64,000 bases of DNA from Arthrobacter sp. M4 (lineage in GTDB: Bacteria > Actinomycetota > Actinomycetes > Actinomycetales > Micrococcaceae). The first letter of the stretch is position 1. The number at the start of each line of letters is the position of its first letter. Location of the stretch: NCBI RefSeq assembly GCF_020251205.1, contig NZ_JAIWYX010000001.1, positions 682,001 through 746,000 of the forward strand, in the 5' to 3' direction. Positions 35,668 through 44,250 of the stretch are shown one piece after another. Both the position numbers and the translations under genes were made by a program. The notes beneath the pieces are model-generated. The model was not told the DNA's origin. It did no database searches and saw nothing but the letters and a program-made list of their open reading frames with translations.

Positions 35668-36175
35668 GTCATGCACTGTCCAGACCAACCACCATGAACA
35701 TGCATGAAAACAGAACAACCAACAAGCCGACACAGGCCCAGCTCCCCTGGTCCAAACATGTCATGTTGCAGCCGCCCCGGCGCGCAATGAAGTAGTAAAA
35801 GCAGACCCGACAGCGTAGCCAGGAAAGGAAGGAGCCCGCCACCGCCAGCCATACCTACATAACATGCGGCGAGGACACCGATCTGAGCCACCGCCGACAA
35901 CGTGTGTACACCGTCAGAGACCCAAAAGCGCCCCTGACATGGGAAAACGTGCCCGAGGTGGGACTCGAACCGCATTCCAGCCCCGCCAACACTGGGAACT
36001 CCAGAGAACATAAGCAAACCGAGCCGATCCGGCCGATGTACGGCCCCATCCGAAGCCAAAACTGTGCGCAATGTACACACGCCCTTCCTGACAGATTTTG
36101 AACGCCACATAGCGACTGCCGCTCCCCATTTCGAGGGCGCGGCAGTCGCTCTGTGTCCGGGGTAAGAGGCCCTTA
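35668..36175. repeat. tRNA-tagged repeat module B
   Basis: The module starts GTCATGCACT and has CCACCATGAACATGCATGAA near 35690. A decayed first palindrome GTGTGTACACC is near 35902, and a hairpin GTCAGAG...CCCTGAC at 35914-35940. The tRNA-3'-like core is GTGCCCGAGGTGGGACTCGAACC (35949-35971), followed by the 90-bp conserved tract and a decayed second palindrome at 36064-36080. The module closes with the AGCGACTGCCGC/GCGGCAGTCGCT hairpin at 36111-36150. The 33-codon frame beginning at the ATGAACATG motif is not preserved in the other copies, so I do not call it coding. Confidence 0.75.
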
Positions 36176-36186
36176 GGGATTTGATT

Positions 36187-36372
36187 TCAGGCCAGCCGGT
36201 GCATCTTCACGACGACGCCGGGCCCGATCGTCAACCTCATGCCGGAACCGACCCGCAGCGCGTTCTGCACCCAGCAGGGCGATCCCGTGCTCGTCCACAC
36301 TGTATCCACCGTAAGCGTCTGATTGGTGATGACCGTTGCAGCCCTGGCCGCCGGCAACGGACCTGGTCCCCC
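36187..36372 (-). pseudogene. Fragment of a surface protein with beta-helix repeat, cut at module B
   Basis: On the minus strand: TLTVDTVWTSTGSPCWVQNA, then VGSGMRLTIGPGVVVKMHRL and a stop. This resembles the entry of parallel beta-helix surface proteins (typically GDLTVxxGAxLTIEPGVVVK). The similarity ends within a few bases of the end of module B, as if the module had replaced the rest of the gene. Confidence 0.45.
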
Positions 36373-36456
36373 TACCGATGCGGGAGTTCCCCACGCGCCA
36401 CCACTGGGCGACAACCTGGCACGTTGCACTTGACTCGCAAGGACCATGGGCCGAGA

Positions 36457-37797
36457 GTGTCACGTGTGAGGCGTGAGGCCGTTCGGGAGTATTTGGCGAG
36501 TGCCCTGTGGGCGATGCCGACCTGCGCCGTCATGCTCGCGATTATCGCGGGGGCCGGACTCTCCGCGGTGCAGTTCGACGCAACGTCGCCCCTGGCTGTC
36601 CTCCTGTTCCAAGGGACGTCCGACGACGCTCGGAACCTGCTCATCGGGATCGCCAGCACGATGGTCACGGTCATCGCCGTCGTGCTGGGGCTCACCGTCG
36701 TGGCCCTGCAGCTCGCGTCCACGCAGTTCAGCCCGCGGCTGCTGCGGAACTTCCTGCGCGACATCCCCAACCAGGTTACGCTCAGCGCCTTCGTGGCCAC
36801 GTTCGCGTACAGCACGGCGGGCCTCTACACCGTCGGTATCGCAGGCGGACAGCGCACCCAGGACTACCCGCGCCTCGCCGTGAGCGGCGCGCTGCTGCTG
36901 TTGTTCGTGAGCATGGTCATGCTCGTGTTCTTCGCCCACCATCTGGCCCATTCCATCCAGGTGGACCAAGTCATGAAGGGCGTCGAGAAAGCCACACTCA
37001 CGGTGATCGAGCGCTCGTTCGTTCCGGGCGATCCCGGTATTCGCATGCCAAACCCGCCGCCCGGCGCCACAGCGTTGCTAGTACCGCAATCGGGATATGT
37101 CCAGGCCTTCCACGTCGAGGCATTCGTAGGGGTGCTCGCGAGCCGGGACCTCGCTGCCCGGATGGTGCCCATGGTCGGCCGGCACGTCATCGCCGGGTCC
37201 CCGCTCGCTTGGGTGTGGGGGAACACCGGTGAGAGCGAACATCCCCTTGCCCCCGGCGTCGGCGCTGAGTTGCGCCGGGCCCTCTCACAGAGCGTGCGGA
37301 TCGGTTACGAACGGACGCTTGAGCAGGACGTCGCCTTCGGAATCCGGCAACTCGCCGACATCGCGTCCAAGGCGCTCTCGCCCGCCATCAACGACCCCTA
37401 CACCGCGAACCAAGCGGTGGACCATCTCGGCTCGATCCTCGCGGCCCTCGCACTGCGGCAGCACGGCCCACAGGCCGTGGCGGACGCCCGGGGCACCGTC
37501 CGGCTGCACGTGCCGGCCCGCGATTTCGCCTATCTCGTGGATCTGGCCCTCGGACAAGTGCGGCGGTACGGCGCGAACGAGCCTCGCGTCGTCCGGGCCT
37601 TGCTACGCGTGTGCGGGGATCTCTTATGGTTCGGTGACGAAGCCCACCGCGCCGTCGTGCGGCACTACGTCGAGACGCTCCTGAGCGACGTGACCCGGCT
37701 CGTGGCCCAGCCCGCCGACCGCGAACCCCTCCTCGCGGAAGGCGGGGCACTGCTCAAGGCCTTCCACGCCTCGGGCGGCACAACGGACGCCAACTAG
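36457..37797 (+). CDS. DUF2254 integral membrane protein
   Basis: A 446-residue protein starting at GTG 36457 (MSRVRREAVREYL). Four hydrophobic segments occupy residues about 10-165 (ALWAMPTCAVMLAIIAGAGL; TMVTVIAVVLGLTVVALQLA; a FVATFAYSTAGLYTVGI segment; LLLLFVSMVMLVFFAHHLAH). The soluble remainder contains the family-defining ASTQFSPRLLRNFLRD and the conserved QLADIASKALSPAINDPYTA. Length fits DUF2254 (about 430). Members resemble membrane channel or sensor proteins, but no function is established. It is 249 bp from a convergent cation/proton antiporter in the same cargo block, so an ionic or osmotic role is a reasonable guess only. Confidence 0.85.
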   Translation: MSRVRREAVREYLASALWAMPTCAVMLAIIAGAGLSAVQFDATSPLAVLLFQGTSDDARNLLIGIASTMVTVIAVVLGLTVVALQLASTQFSPRLLRNFLRDIPNQVTLSAFVATFAYSTAGLYTVGIAGGQRTQDYPRLAVSGALLLLFVSMVMLVFFAHHLAHSIQVDQVMKGVEKATLTVIERSFVPGDPGIRMPNPPPGATALLVPQSGYVQAFHVEAFVGVLASRDLAARMVPMVGRHVIAGSPLAWVWGNTGESEHPLAPGVGAELRRALSQSVRIGYERTLEQDVAFGIRQLADIASKALSPAINDPYTANQAVDHLGSILAALALRQHGPQAVADARGTVRLHVPARDFAYLVDLALGQVRRYGANEPRVVRALLRVCGDLLWFGDEAHRAVVRHYVETLLSDVTRLVAQPADREPLLAEGGALLKAFHASGGTTDAN

Positions 37798-38046
37798 CTA
37801 GGACACCGAATAAGTTTGCCGCGAGGGCGGCGCGAGCCCCGGCCGCGATGCGCGGCCCCGGCGCCTCCCGAGGGCTCCAGGGGGTCCGGCGCCGCCGGGT
37901 TCTTTCTGTGAATGGCCGAGCACCGGTTGTCCACAGTGACGGGCCGGTTGGGCGGGGAGGCTGTGGCTTTTGGGTGAGTAGAGCGCCATGGACGCGAATG
38001 CGGGGCAGGTGTCCGCCTCTCGCTCTGGTTGGAGCGCCTGCAGGAC

Positions 38047-39504
38047 TTACCGGGGTTGTTGGAAGAGTCGCGCGAGCCCGGTTTCTGAATCCGAGAGGGC
38101 GAGGATGACGTCACCGGCACGCAGTGTGGTATGGCCGCGGACCTGGATCAGTTGGCCATCTCTTCGGATCAGGCTAATCCAGCCCGACTCGCCCAGGGCC
38201 AGATCGGCAATAGTGGAGCCATCCGCGGGTGACCCTGGCTCAACGAGGTGCCGGTGCAGACCGCGGGGTTCGTCCGTGAACCGGAGGCCAATGCCCCAGG
38301 GTTCCGGGTCGCTGCGGCGCATCGGCACGTGCAGGGGGGCGGCGAGGTAGGGCACGAGTGTTCCTTGAACGATGACCGAGGTCAGGACGACGATGAAAAT
38401 AATGGAGTAGATGCGCCACGCATCGGCCGGTCCGGCGCTGAGGATGAACATGCCCAGCAGGATCGGGACGGCTCCTTTGAGGCCGGTGAGCAGGATGAAT
38501 GCGCGTTCGCCCCAGCGCAGCTGGACGGGTATTATGAGCAATCCGACAAGGGTGGGGCGGATGATGAGGATCAGCATGCCGGCGAGGGCCAGCCCGATCC
38601 CCAGCTCGCCGGATCGGAGGACATCTCGGAGCGAGACGGTGAGTCCGAGAACTGTGAACGCAACGATTTCGGCGAGGCTGGCGGTGGCGGCGCTGAAGCG
38701 TTCGATGTCGCGTTTGTAAGGGGCTCGTTGGTCGCCGATGATGATTCCTGCCAAAAACACGGCCAAAAACCCTGAACCGTGGAGCAAGGTCGTGGCGGCG
38801 TAGATGAACGCGACGGCTGCCATCGTTCCCACCGAGTGTAGGGCTTCGTTGGGCAGGACAACTTTGCGCATCAGTGCCAATAAGCCACGGCCGGCGAAGA
38901 AACCAATGAGCGCCCCGATCGCCATTTGGAGCATGAAGTCCGCCGTACCACTGGCCACAGCGTCGAGCCCGCCCCCGGTGGCGCCAAGCAGACTGATCAT
39001 CAGGGCGATGCCAACAGGGTCGTTCGCCCCCGATTCACCCTCCAGGATCGTGCCGGTCCGGCCGGTGATTTCCCGCCCGCCCAGGATGGAGAACACCGCG
39101 GCGGGATCTGTCGGGGACAGGGCCGCGCCAATAAGCAGGGCCGCGCCCCAACCGAAACCAAAAAACACATGTGCGGCCAGGGCCAGGGCGGCGGCCGTGG
39201 CTGCGGTCCCGGCGACCCCGATCCACGCAATGGCCACGGCCGAGCGGCGGAACCGGCGCCAGCCGATGTGCATTCCACCATCGAAGAGGATGAACACCAA
39301 AGCCACGGTGACAATCCGTTCATCCACCGTCAGCGGGATTTCTCCCAGCACAGGGGCAACACCCGAGGCAAGGGCCGCAGCCAAGAGAAACACTGCCGGC
39401 GCCGGCACCCGGAGCCGGGCGCTGAGACGATGGGCCAGCACGGCGGCAAGAAGAGCTGCTGCGACCAAGACCATGACCATGCTAAACGCCTGGACGTCGA
39501 TCAC
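38047..39504 (-). CDS. CPA1-type cation/proton antiporter with TrkA-C domain (NhaP2-like)
   Basis: A 485-residue protein. Residues 1-385 make about 12-13 membrane segments of the Na+/H+ exchanger fold, with LVFILFDGGMHIGW near 75, the ion-binding LSPTDPAAVFSIL near 130 and GESGANDPVGIALMISLLG near 155, whose ND motif marks the CPA1 core. After a linker, residues about 400-480 form a TrkA-C/RCK-C domain (SGWISLIRRDGQLIQVRG, TTLRAGDVILALSD). That architecture is typical of K+/H+ antiporters of the NhaP2/CvrA group. It would export K+ or Na+ in exchange for protons under ligand control. Confidence 0.9.
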   Translation of the reverse strand: MIDVQAFSMVMVLVAAALLAAVLAHRLSARLRVPAPAVFLLAAALASGVAPVLGEIPLTVDERIVTVALVFILFDGGMHIGWRRFRRSAVAIAWIGVAGTAATAAALALAAHVFFGFGWGAALLIGAALSPTDPAAVFSILGGREITGRTGTILEGESGANDPVGIALMISLLGATGGGLDAVASGTADFMLQMAIGALIGFFAGRGLLALMRKVVLPNEALHSVGTMAAVAFIYAATTLLHGSGFLAVFLAGIIIGDQRAPYKRDIERFSAATASLAEIVAFTVLGLTVSLRDVLRSGELGIGLALAGMLILIIRPTLVGLLIIPVQLRWGERAFILLTGLKGAVPILLGMFILSAGPADAWRIYSIIFIVVLTSVIVQGTLVPYLAAPLHVPMRRSDPEPWGIGLRFTDEPRGLHRHLVEPGSPADGSTIADLALGESGWISLIRRDGQLIQVRGHTTLRAGDVILALSDSETGLARLFQQPR

Positions 39505-39600
39505 GAGTTGAATCCTACGCCGGAAACGAGCACCGGCAACTGAACCCGGACAAGGCCGCCTGGCGGGGGCCTTCGGAATGACCAGGCCTATGCTGAAGTC

Positions 39601-40038
39601 ATGTCAGGGCCCGTTGAGGGGATTCCAACTGGGCTACGCCCGCCAATGGAAGTCGCATGGGCGAAGGCCGTAAAGGTCCTGCCGGCTGCGAATGTTTTGC
39701 CGGGGCAACTGTGCTTTGAACCCAAGTGGGTCGGTTACATTCACTGGACGCTATCAAGCGATCGTGTCAGCAAAGTCCCGTCGGACGTTGAGATATTCAC
39801 CCCGTCATTCGTAGTCCGGTCCTCTCAACGCCGATGGGGCGGCACGGCCAGATGGGCCGCAGACCGGTGGCCCGTCTCACGGCTACCGGCATGTTTGACG
39901 TCCAACCTCTCGCAGACTCGCAAGGCAACCCCAAGTGGCACTGGATTTTCAAGGATCCTCTTCCCCAAGAGCGCCTGGCGCGTGGGGATCCCGGGTAACC
40001 CAAGGACGGAGACTCCGACGACCAGACCGCCCGGCTGA
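39601..40038 (+). pseudogene. Degenerate frame with ATP-dependent DNA ligase-like N-terminus
   Basis: The first 45 codons read like the N-terminus of an ATP-dependent DNA ligase (VEGIPTGLRPPMEVAWAKAV, then LPGQLCFEPKWVGYI). The adenylation motif is usually EPKWDG; here Asp is Val. Downstream sequence no longer resembles a ligase. A second frame from 39890 (FDVQPLADSQGNPKWHWIF) may be another remnant. Most likely a truncated gene copy. Confidence 0.3.
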
Positions 40039-40047
40039 TGACCTCCC

Positions 40048-40338
40048 GTGAAACGCAACGCCGCGTCCTATAGTGCCTCTCTGCCTGACATGGAGCGTTG
40101 GGCAACCGCTCGCCTGTTGTCAACCGCGCCGCTGCTGGTTGAAGACGCGTGGAATGAGAAGGTATGCGGCATGGGCCTGACCCACGCCGGTGTCATCGCC
40201 CTGGATGTCCTGGTCGCCGAGGGACCCATGACACAGACGATGCTCGCCCGGAACGTCCGTGTGCAGGCCCAGACAATTGGCAGACGCTGATGCGGCTCGA
40301 GGCCCACGGCCATGTCCGCCGCCAACGCAACCCGTAGG
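40048..40338 (+). pseudogene. MarR-family regulator, truncated and frameshifted
   Basis: The frame from 40048 gives SLPDMERWATARLLSTAPLL, GLTHAGVIALDVLVAEGPMT and LARNVRVQAQTIG, the core of a MarR winged helix. At about 40283 the sense moves to another frame, LMRLEAHGHVRRQRNP, then a stop. The wing and C-terminal dimer helices are missing. The remnant ends about 35 bp before module C, paralleling the gene fragment cut at module B. Confidence 0.6.
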
Positions 40339-40373
40339 CAGGCGTGGCCGTGGACACCGGAACTATTTCACTA

Positions 40374-40915
40374 GTCATGCAGTAGCCCACGAGGACCACC
40401 ATGAACATGCGTGAAACGAGAAGAACCACCAAGCCGATGCAGGCCAACTCCCCCGGTGCCAGACAAAGTCATGCTGCAACCGCACGGCGCGGCAATGAAG
40501 GAGTAAGAGCAAGCCGACACGCATCCGCGAAAGGAAGGAACCCGGTCACAGAAACCGCCACCCACAATTTCATACCGCGGCGAGGACACCGGTCCGAGCC
40601 ACCGCGGACAGCACACCGCCATAGGGTGTGTACAGTGTACACACGGTCAGAGACCCAAAACAGTCCCTGACCTGCGGAAACACGCGTGCCCGAGGTGGGA
40701 CTCGAACCGCATTTCAGCCCTTGGAAACACAGGGAACTCCAGAAAACTTCCGCAATCCGGCCCAATCCGACCGATGTACGACCCAGTACGACGCCATTCT
40801 TGTTGACAGTGTCAACAAGGCCTTCCCTGATAGATTTTGAACAGATTTGAACAAGACAAAGCGACTGCCGCACCCCAATTCGAGGGGCGCGGCAGTCGCT
40901 TTGTGTTCGGGTTTA
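40374..40915. repeat. tRNA-tagged repeat module C (best preserved)
   Basis: Starts GTCATGCAGT with CCACCATGAACATGCGTGAA at about 40398. First palindrome GTGTGTACAGTGTACACAC at 40626-40644 (9-1-9, perfect), then hairpin GGTCAGAGAC...GTCCCTGACC. The core GTGCCCGAGGTGGGACTCGAACC is at 40686-40708. The conserved 90-bp tract follows, then second palindrome CTTGTTGACA-G-TGTCAACAAG at 40799-40819 (10-1-10, perfect), the repeated TTTGAACAGATTTGAAC, and the closing hairpin at 40858-40902 (AAAGCGACTGCCGC with GCGGCAGTCGCTTT). Read on the minus strand, the core is the T-loop and 3' acceptor strand of a tRNA-Leu-like gene. Confidence 0.8.
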
Positions 40916-41048
40916 GGGCCATTACGGATTGATTTCTCGGGGTCCCTCGTGGCGGCTCCCTTCCCCTTCCTGCGTCTCACGGGCGGAGGCGTGGGAAATG
41001 CATGGCCACATGTCAGAGCCGGCCGGGCAGCCGCTGCCAATCAGGGAA

Positions 41049-41420
41049 TCACTGCCTGGCCACAAGATGGGCAGCGATAAGCTCGGCACTGCGCTGCAGC
41101 GACACATCACCGGCAGCGACCCCCACCACCAGGTCGAACCCCTCCTCGGTGCTGAAATCATGCTGATAACCGTTGATCCACAACAGCAGCACCATCAGCG
41201 TCCACGCAGTGCGCTTGTTCCCGTCCACCAAAGGATGGAACCGGGTCACCGATTCCAACAACGCTGCAGCCTTCAACGGCAACCCCTGATACGCCTCCGA
41301 CCCCATGACCGTCGTCGCCGGCCGGGCCAGCGCCGAGGCCAGCAACCCCACATCCCGGATATGGAACCCGTACCGGTCAACAACCTGCAGGGCATCCTCA
41401 ATGTCCAGGTAGGAAGTCAC
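41049..41420 (-). CDS. Fic/Doc family toxin
   Basis: A 123-residue protein, the size of Doc (death-on-curing) toxins. The Fic motif is HPLVDGNKRTAW (canonical HPFxDGNKR, with Leu for Phe). The Doc-like N-terminus YLDIEDALQVVDRYGFHIRD and the middle segment with PATTVMGSEAYQGLPLKAAA complete the fold. Doc phosphorylates elongation factor Tu; AMP transfer is the alternative Fic chemistry. Its start overlaps the antitoxin stop by ATGA (41417-41420), so the antitoxin is made first. It is the first intact gene after module C and may stabilise that cargo block. Confidence 0.88.
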   Translation of the reverse strand: MTSYLDIEDALQVVDRYGFHIRDVGLLASALARPATTVMGSEAYQGLPLKAAALLESVTRFHPLVDGNKRTAWTLMVLLLWINGYQHDFSTEEGFDLVVGVAAGDVSLQRSAELIAAHLVARQ

Positions 41421-41623
41421 GCGTCCTCGAGGCGCTTGAGCAGCTCCGCGTCATGGCTCATCACGAACTCCAAACCCTCGCTGATCTCACGACGGCGCCC
41501 ATACCGCTGCAGCACCAACTCCGCACCCTGCAACAACAGAGCAGACTTCGACGTATGTTCCTCGGCGGCCAACTGCTCCAAACGCCGATCAAGATCTTCG
41601 GGAACCCGCAAATTCATGGCCAT
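41417..41623 (-). CDS. Ribbon-helix-helix antitoxin for the Fic/Doc toxin
   Basis: A 68-residue protein with an RHH fold: MAMNLRVPEDLDRRLEQLA gives the strand and first helix, and HTSKSALLLQGAELVLQRYG the second helix. The acidic C-terminal tail (SHDAELLKRLEDA) would bind and block the toxin. It is upstream of and overlaps the Doc-type gene. RHH antitoxins normally also repress their own promoter. Confidence 0.82.
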   Translation of the reverse strand: MAMNLRVPEDLDRRLEQLAAEEHTSKSALLLQGAELVLQRYGRRREISEGLEFVMSHDAELLKRLEDA

Positions 41624-41830
41624 AACGTCATGGTACCAAAGCAGTACCTGAGCGGCTCCTGCTCACAAGACTGCAAAGGCAATGCCGCGGGGCCGGGAGC
41701 GTCCTTTAATGACTCGGCGGCACGTATCGCACCAGACCCCACGCCAGGACCGCGACTTGTCGAGTCCGACATCGGCAGCGTCCTCCGCTAATCACTAACA
41801 GCAGCGTCTGCATTCTGATGACGCCATCTT

Positions 41831-41974
41831 CGCTGGGCGCGCCCTTCGCGCAACCAGGGCGCTGCGCGCCTGCCTCCCCACGAAAAATCCGCTCGGCGCT
41901 CCCCGTCGCTTATCTCCTCACGAATTTTTCGTGATCGGCCGGTCCCCGTTGCACTCCGGCCCCTCAGCCCAGCG
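41831..41974. repeat. Structured repeat R3 (best paired copy)
   Basis: Outer arms CGCTGGGC (41831-41838) and GCCCAGCG (41967-41974). Inner arms CACGAAAAAT (41879-41888) and ATTTTTCGTG (41924-41933). Conserved blocks GCGCAACCAGGGCGCTG and GCTCGGCGCTCCCCGTCGCT lie between the arms as in R1. Another hairpin, GGGGACT...AGTCCCC (41976-41999), follows directly. No gene was recognised between 41624 and 42096. Confidence 0.62.
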
Positions 41975-42096
41975 GGGACTCCGCTACCAGAAAGTCCCCG
42001 TCAGTCCAATGACCGAAAGCATGCTCTCAGGGAACCGGGTTACAACCTGGCCCATGGGAAACCGGCCAAAACGTCAGGAAGCCGGATGGCCTCCCG

Positions 42097-42429
42097 TCAC
42101 TCCCCTGGCTCGCATTGGCCGATGCTATCGCAAAGATCAATAGCTACGCCCACAGCGGCGGCGATGGAGTCGGAGCCTCCTGGTCCCCGTGAGCCGGCAG
42201 CATAGCCGACCAGGAAGGCTGTGACCGGTGCAGCAGCGTCGGTGATCGTGTCCGCTGACCGTCGAGCGAGCTCCAGCATCTCGTGATCGATGTGCAAATC
42301 GGGGATCTGCAGAGCTTGAGCGAGATCACGGCTCCACTTCTCCAAGGCTTGGATAGGGCTCCCTTTCTGAGGCCGCCTTAGGTGTGCAGCATGGCGGATT
42401 TCACGACCATACAGGTCAAAATCCGGCAT
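42097..42429 (-). CDS. DUF6457-like small protein
   Basis: A 110-residue protein. The start at ATG 42429 (MPDFDLYG) has GGAGAG seven bases upstream; an ATG at 42456 is also in frame. The sequence LEKWSRDLAQALQIPDLHID, then LELARRSADTITDAAAPVTA and FLVGYAAGSRGPG resembles DUF6457, a short helical actinobacterial family often found near molybdopterin-related genes. No molybdenum gene is close here. It is divergent from the FAD oxidoreductase gene. Function unknown. Confidence 0.62.
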   Translation of the reverse strand: MPDFDLYGREIRHAAHLRRPQKGSPIQALEKWSRDLAQALQIPDLHIDHEMLELARRSADTITDAAAPVTAFLVGYAAGSRGPGGSDSIAAAVGVAIDLCDSIGQCEPGE

Positions 42430-42627
42430 GTCAGGGCTCTCCATTTTCGGCGCCATCCATGCAACGGCCGCGTTCCGAATCAGCTACAGGAGATGAGATG
42501 CGCGCCCGGGTCTCGCTCACGGACCGGGTCATCTCTCCCAACAGCCACTTCAAACGGCAGCCAGCGGGACGCGGAATTCGCTACGCAGGTGCTGGCCATT
42601 CGGTGTGAATCTTTTTACTGTGAGTGC

Positions 42628-44013
42628 GTGCGCGGGCGCATCGAAGCCGACTATCTGGTGGTCGGCGCTGGGACAGCGGGGATGGTCTTCACCGACCGGA
42701 TCCTCGCGCATTCGGATGCCACGGTTGCGATCGTCGATCGCCGGCACGCACCCGGCGGACACTGGCAGGACGCATATCCGTTCGTTCGGCTGCACCAGCC
42801 CGCGAACCTCTACGGCGTCGAATCCGTGCCATTCGGAGCCAACAGGCGCGACGTCAGCGGCACGAACGCAGGCATGTACGAGTTGGCCGGCCCGAGCGAG
42901 ATCTGCGCGCACTTCGAAGAGGCGATGACGCGGGTCTTCCTGCCGACCGGTCGTGTAGTCTACCTGCCCGAGTGCGAGTTCGTTGACGAGGGTCGGATCG
43001 TCTCCCGCCTAGACGGCCGCACCGTGCCCGTCACCGTGCGCCGCCGCGTGGTGGATGCGAGGTACCTCGAGGGCCGCATCCCCGCCACCTCCGCCCCGCC
43101 GTTCGCCGTGGCCGAGGGAGTCCGCTGCATCCCCACCGGTGGGCTCGCCCGACTCGCCCACCCGGCCGAACACTTCACGGTGATCGGCGCGGGAAAGACA
43201 GCCCTCGACACGTGTGTGTGGCTTCTCGAGCAGGGTGTGGACCCCGCCGACCTCACGTGGATCAAACCGCGCGAGGGATGGTGGCCGAATCGACGCTACC
43301 TGCAGCCGCACGACCTCGTCGTCGACCAGTACGTCGCAAACGCCGCACAGATCGAGGCCATGGCCCAAGCGACGACGGTTGACGATCTCTTCGCACGGCT
43401 CGACGAACAGGGAATCCTGCTGCGGGTCGATCCCGCGGTGCCGCCCACTATGTTCCACGGCGCGATCGTCGGAGAAGCCGAGATCGCCCTCCTCCGGCGA
43501 ATCGAGGATGTCGTCCGCCTCGGTCACGTGCGTACTGTCGAGCGCGACCGCATCATCCTCGACGACGGTATTATCCCCACGACACGCGACACGCTGCACC
43601 TCCACTGCGCGGCGCCGGGGCTCGTCCGGCCGCCACTGCGCCCGATCTTCGAGCCTGGCCGCATCACCCTTCAGCCGATGTTCTGGGGCACCGTCTCGTT
43701 CCAGTACGCGATGCTTGGCGTCGTCGAAGCCGAACTCCACGACGACGACCAGAAGAACGAACTGTGCCGCCCGCTGCACCTCTGGGATCGGAATGTCGAC
43801 TTCCTCATCGCCTACGCCGCGCTGATGGCGAACGCCCGGGCTCGCGGCCAGCATCCGGCCGTGTCCGCCTGGTCGCGCACGAGCCGGCTGTATCCTTTCG
43901 CCGAGCTGGAGCGTTACGCCGACGACCCACGCCTCCCCGAGGCTCGCGAGCGCAGCCGAGCCCATGCCGCCGGAGCGCTCTCCAACCTCCCCCGCCTCAT
44001 CGCCTCGGCGTGA
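42628..44013 (+). CDS. NAD(P)/FAD-dependent oxidoreductase
   Basis: A 461-residue protein if GTG 42628 is the start (VRGRIEADYLVVGAGTAGM); the open frame goes further upstream without similarity. The FAD-binding GxGxxG is VVGAGTAGMVFTDRIL near residue 10, followed by the PGGHWQDAYPFVRLHQPANL region typical of flavin monooxygenase-like enzymes. A second Rossmann motif, FTVIGAGKTALDTCVWLLEQ, near 175 would bind NAD(P)H. The C-terminal part (SRTSRLYPFAELERYADDP) is conserved-looking but unassigned. It is the main gene of cargo block III. Substrate unknown. Confidence 0.78.
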   Translation: MRGRIEADYLVVGAGTAGMVFTDRILAHSDATVAIVDRRHAPGGHWQDAYPFVRLHQPANLYGVESVPFGANRRDVSGTNAGMYELAGPSEICAHFEEAMTRVFLPTGRVVYLPECEFVDEGRIVSRLDGRTVPVTVRRRVVDARYLEGRIPATSAPPFAVAEGVRCIPTGGLARLAHPAEHFTVIGAGKTALDTCVWLLEQGVDPADLTWIKPREGWWPNRRYLQPHDLVVDQYVANAAQIEAMAQATTVDDLFARLDEQGILLRVDPAVPPTMFHGAIVGEAEIALLRRIEDVVRLGHVRTVERDRIILDDGIIPTTRDTLHLHCAAPGLVRPPLRPIFEPGRITLQPMFWGTVSFQYAMLGVVEAELHDDDQKNELCRPLHLWDRNVDFLIAYAALMANARARGQHPAVSAWSRTSRLYPFAELERYADDPRLPEARERSRAHAAGALSNLPRLIASA

Positions 44014-44183
44014 CCCCGGCCATCCGCGGCCGGCGATCGCTGAGGGGCGGTGAGACTCGTGCTGCAGGCTCGAGACGAGACCGGCGGCTGCGGCTTCGTG
44101 CCCGATGGGGCGGGATCCTTGCGTTGTTGATGTGTGGTTAGTGGGCTTTGTATGCTCGCCGTCACCCAGGGGTGCCTTTCAGA

Positions 44184-44243
44184 GCAGAAGAGTCCCGGTC
44201 TTAAGGGGTAGGCATAAGGGGTAGGCAACTGGGACTCTTCTGC
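44184..44243. repeat. 13-bp perfect inverted repeat holding a tandem 11-bp repeat
   Basis: GCAGAAGAGTCCC (44184-44196) and GGGACTCTTCTGC (44231-44243) are exact complements. The loop carries AAGGGGTAGGC twice, two bases apart. It lies about 170 bp after the oxidoreductase stop and immediately before the DUF6504-like gene. It could be a terminator, an attenuator or an operator. Confidence 0.6.
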
Positions 44244-44250
44244 ACGGCCC

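Noticed and set aside
35693..35794. Small gene starting at the ATGAACATG motif of module B
   Set aside because: The equivalent frame in module D stops after three codons and module A is deleted just after the motif, so the conservation is at DNA level.
21639..41974. Retron msr/msd or integron attC interpretation of repeats R1-R3
   Set aside because: No reverse transcriptase or integron integrase gene is present, and the attC core signatures were not recognised. The structure is reported without a named class.
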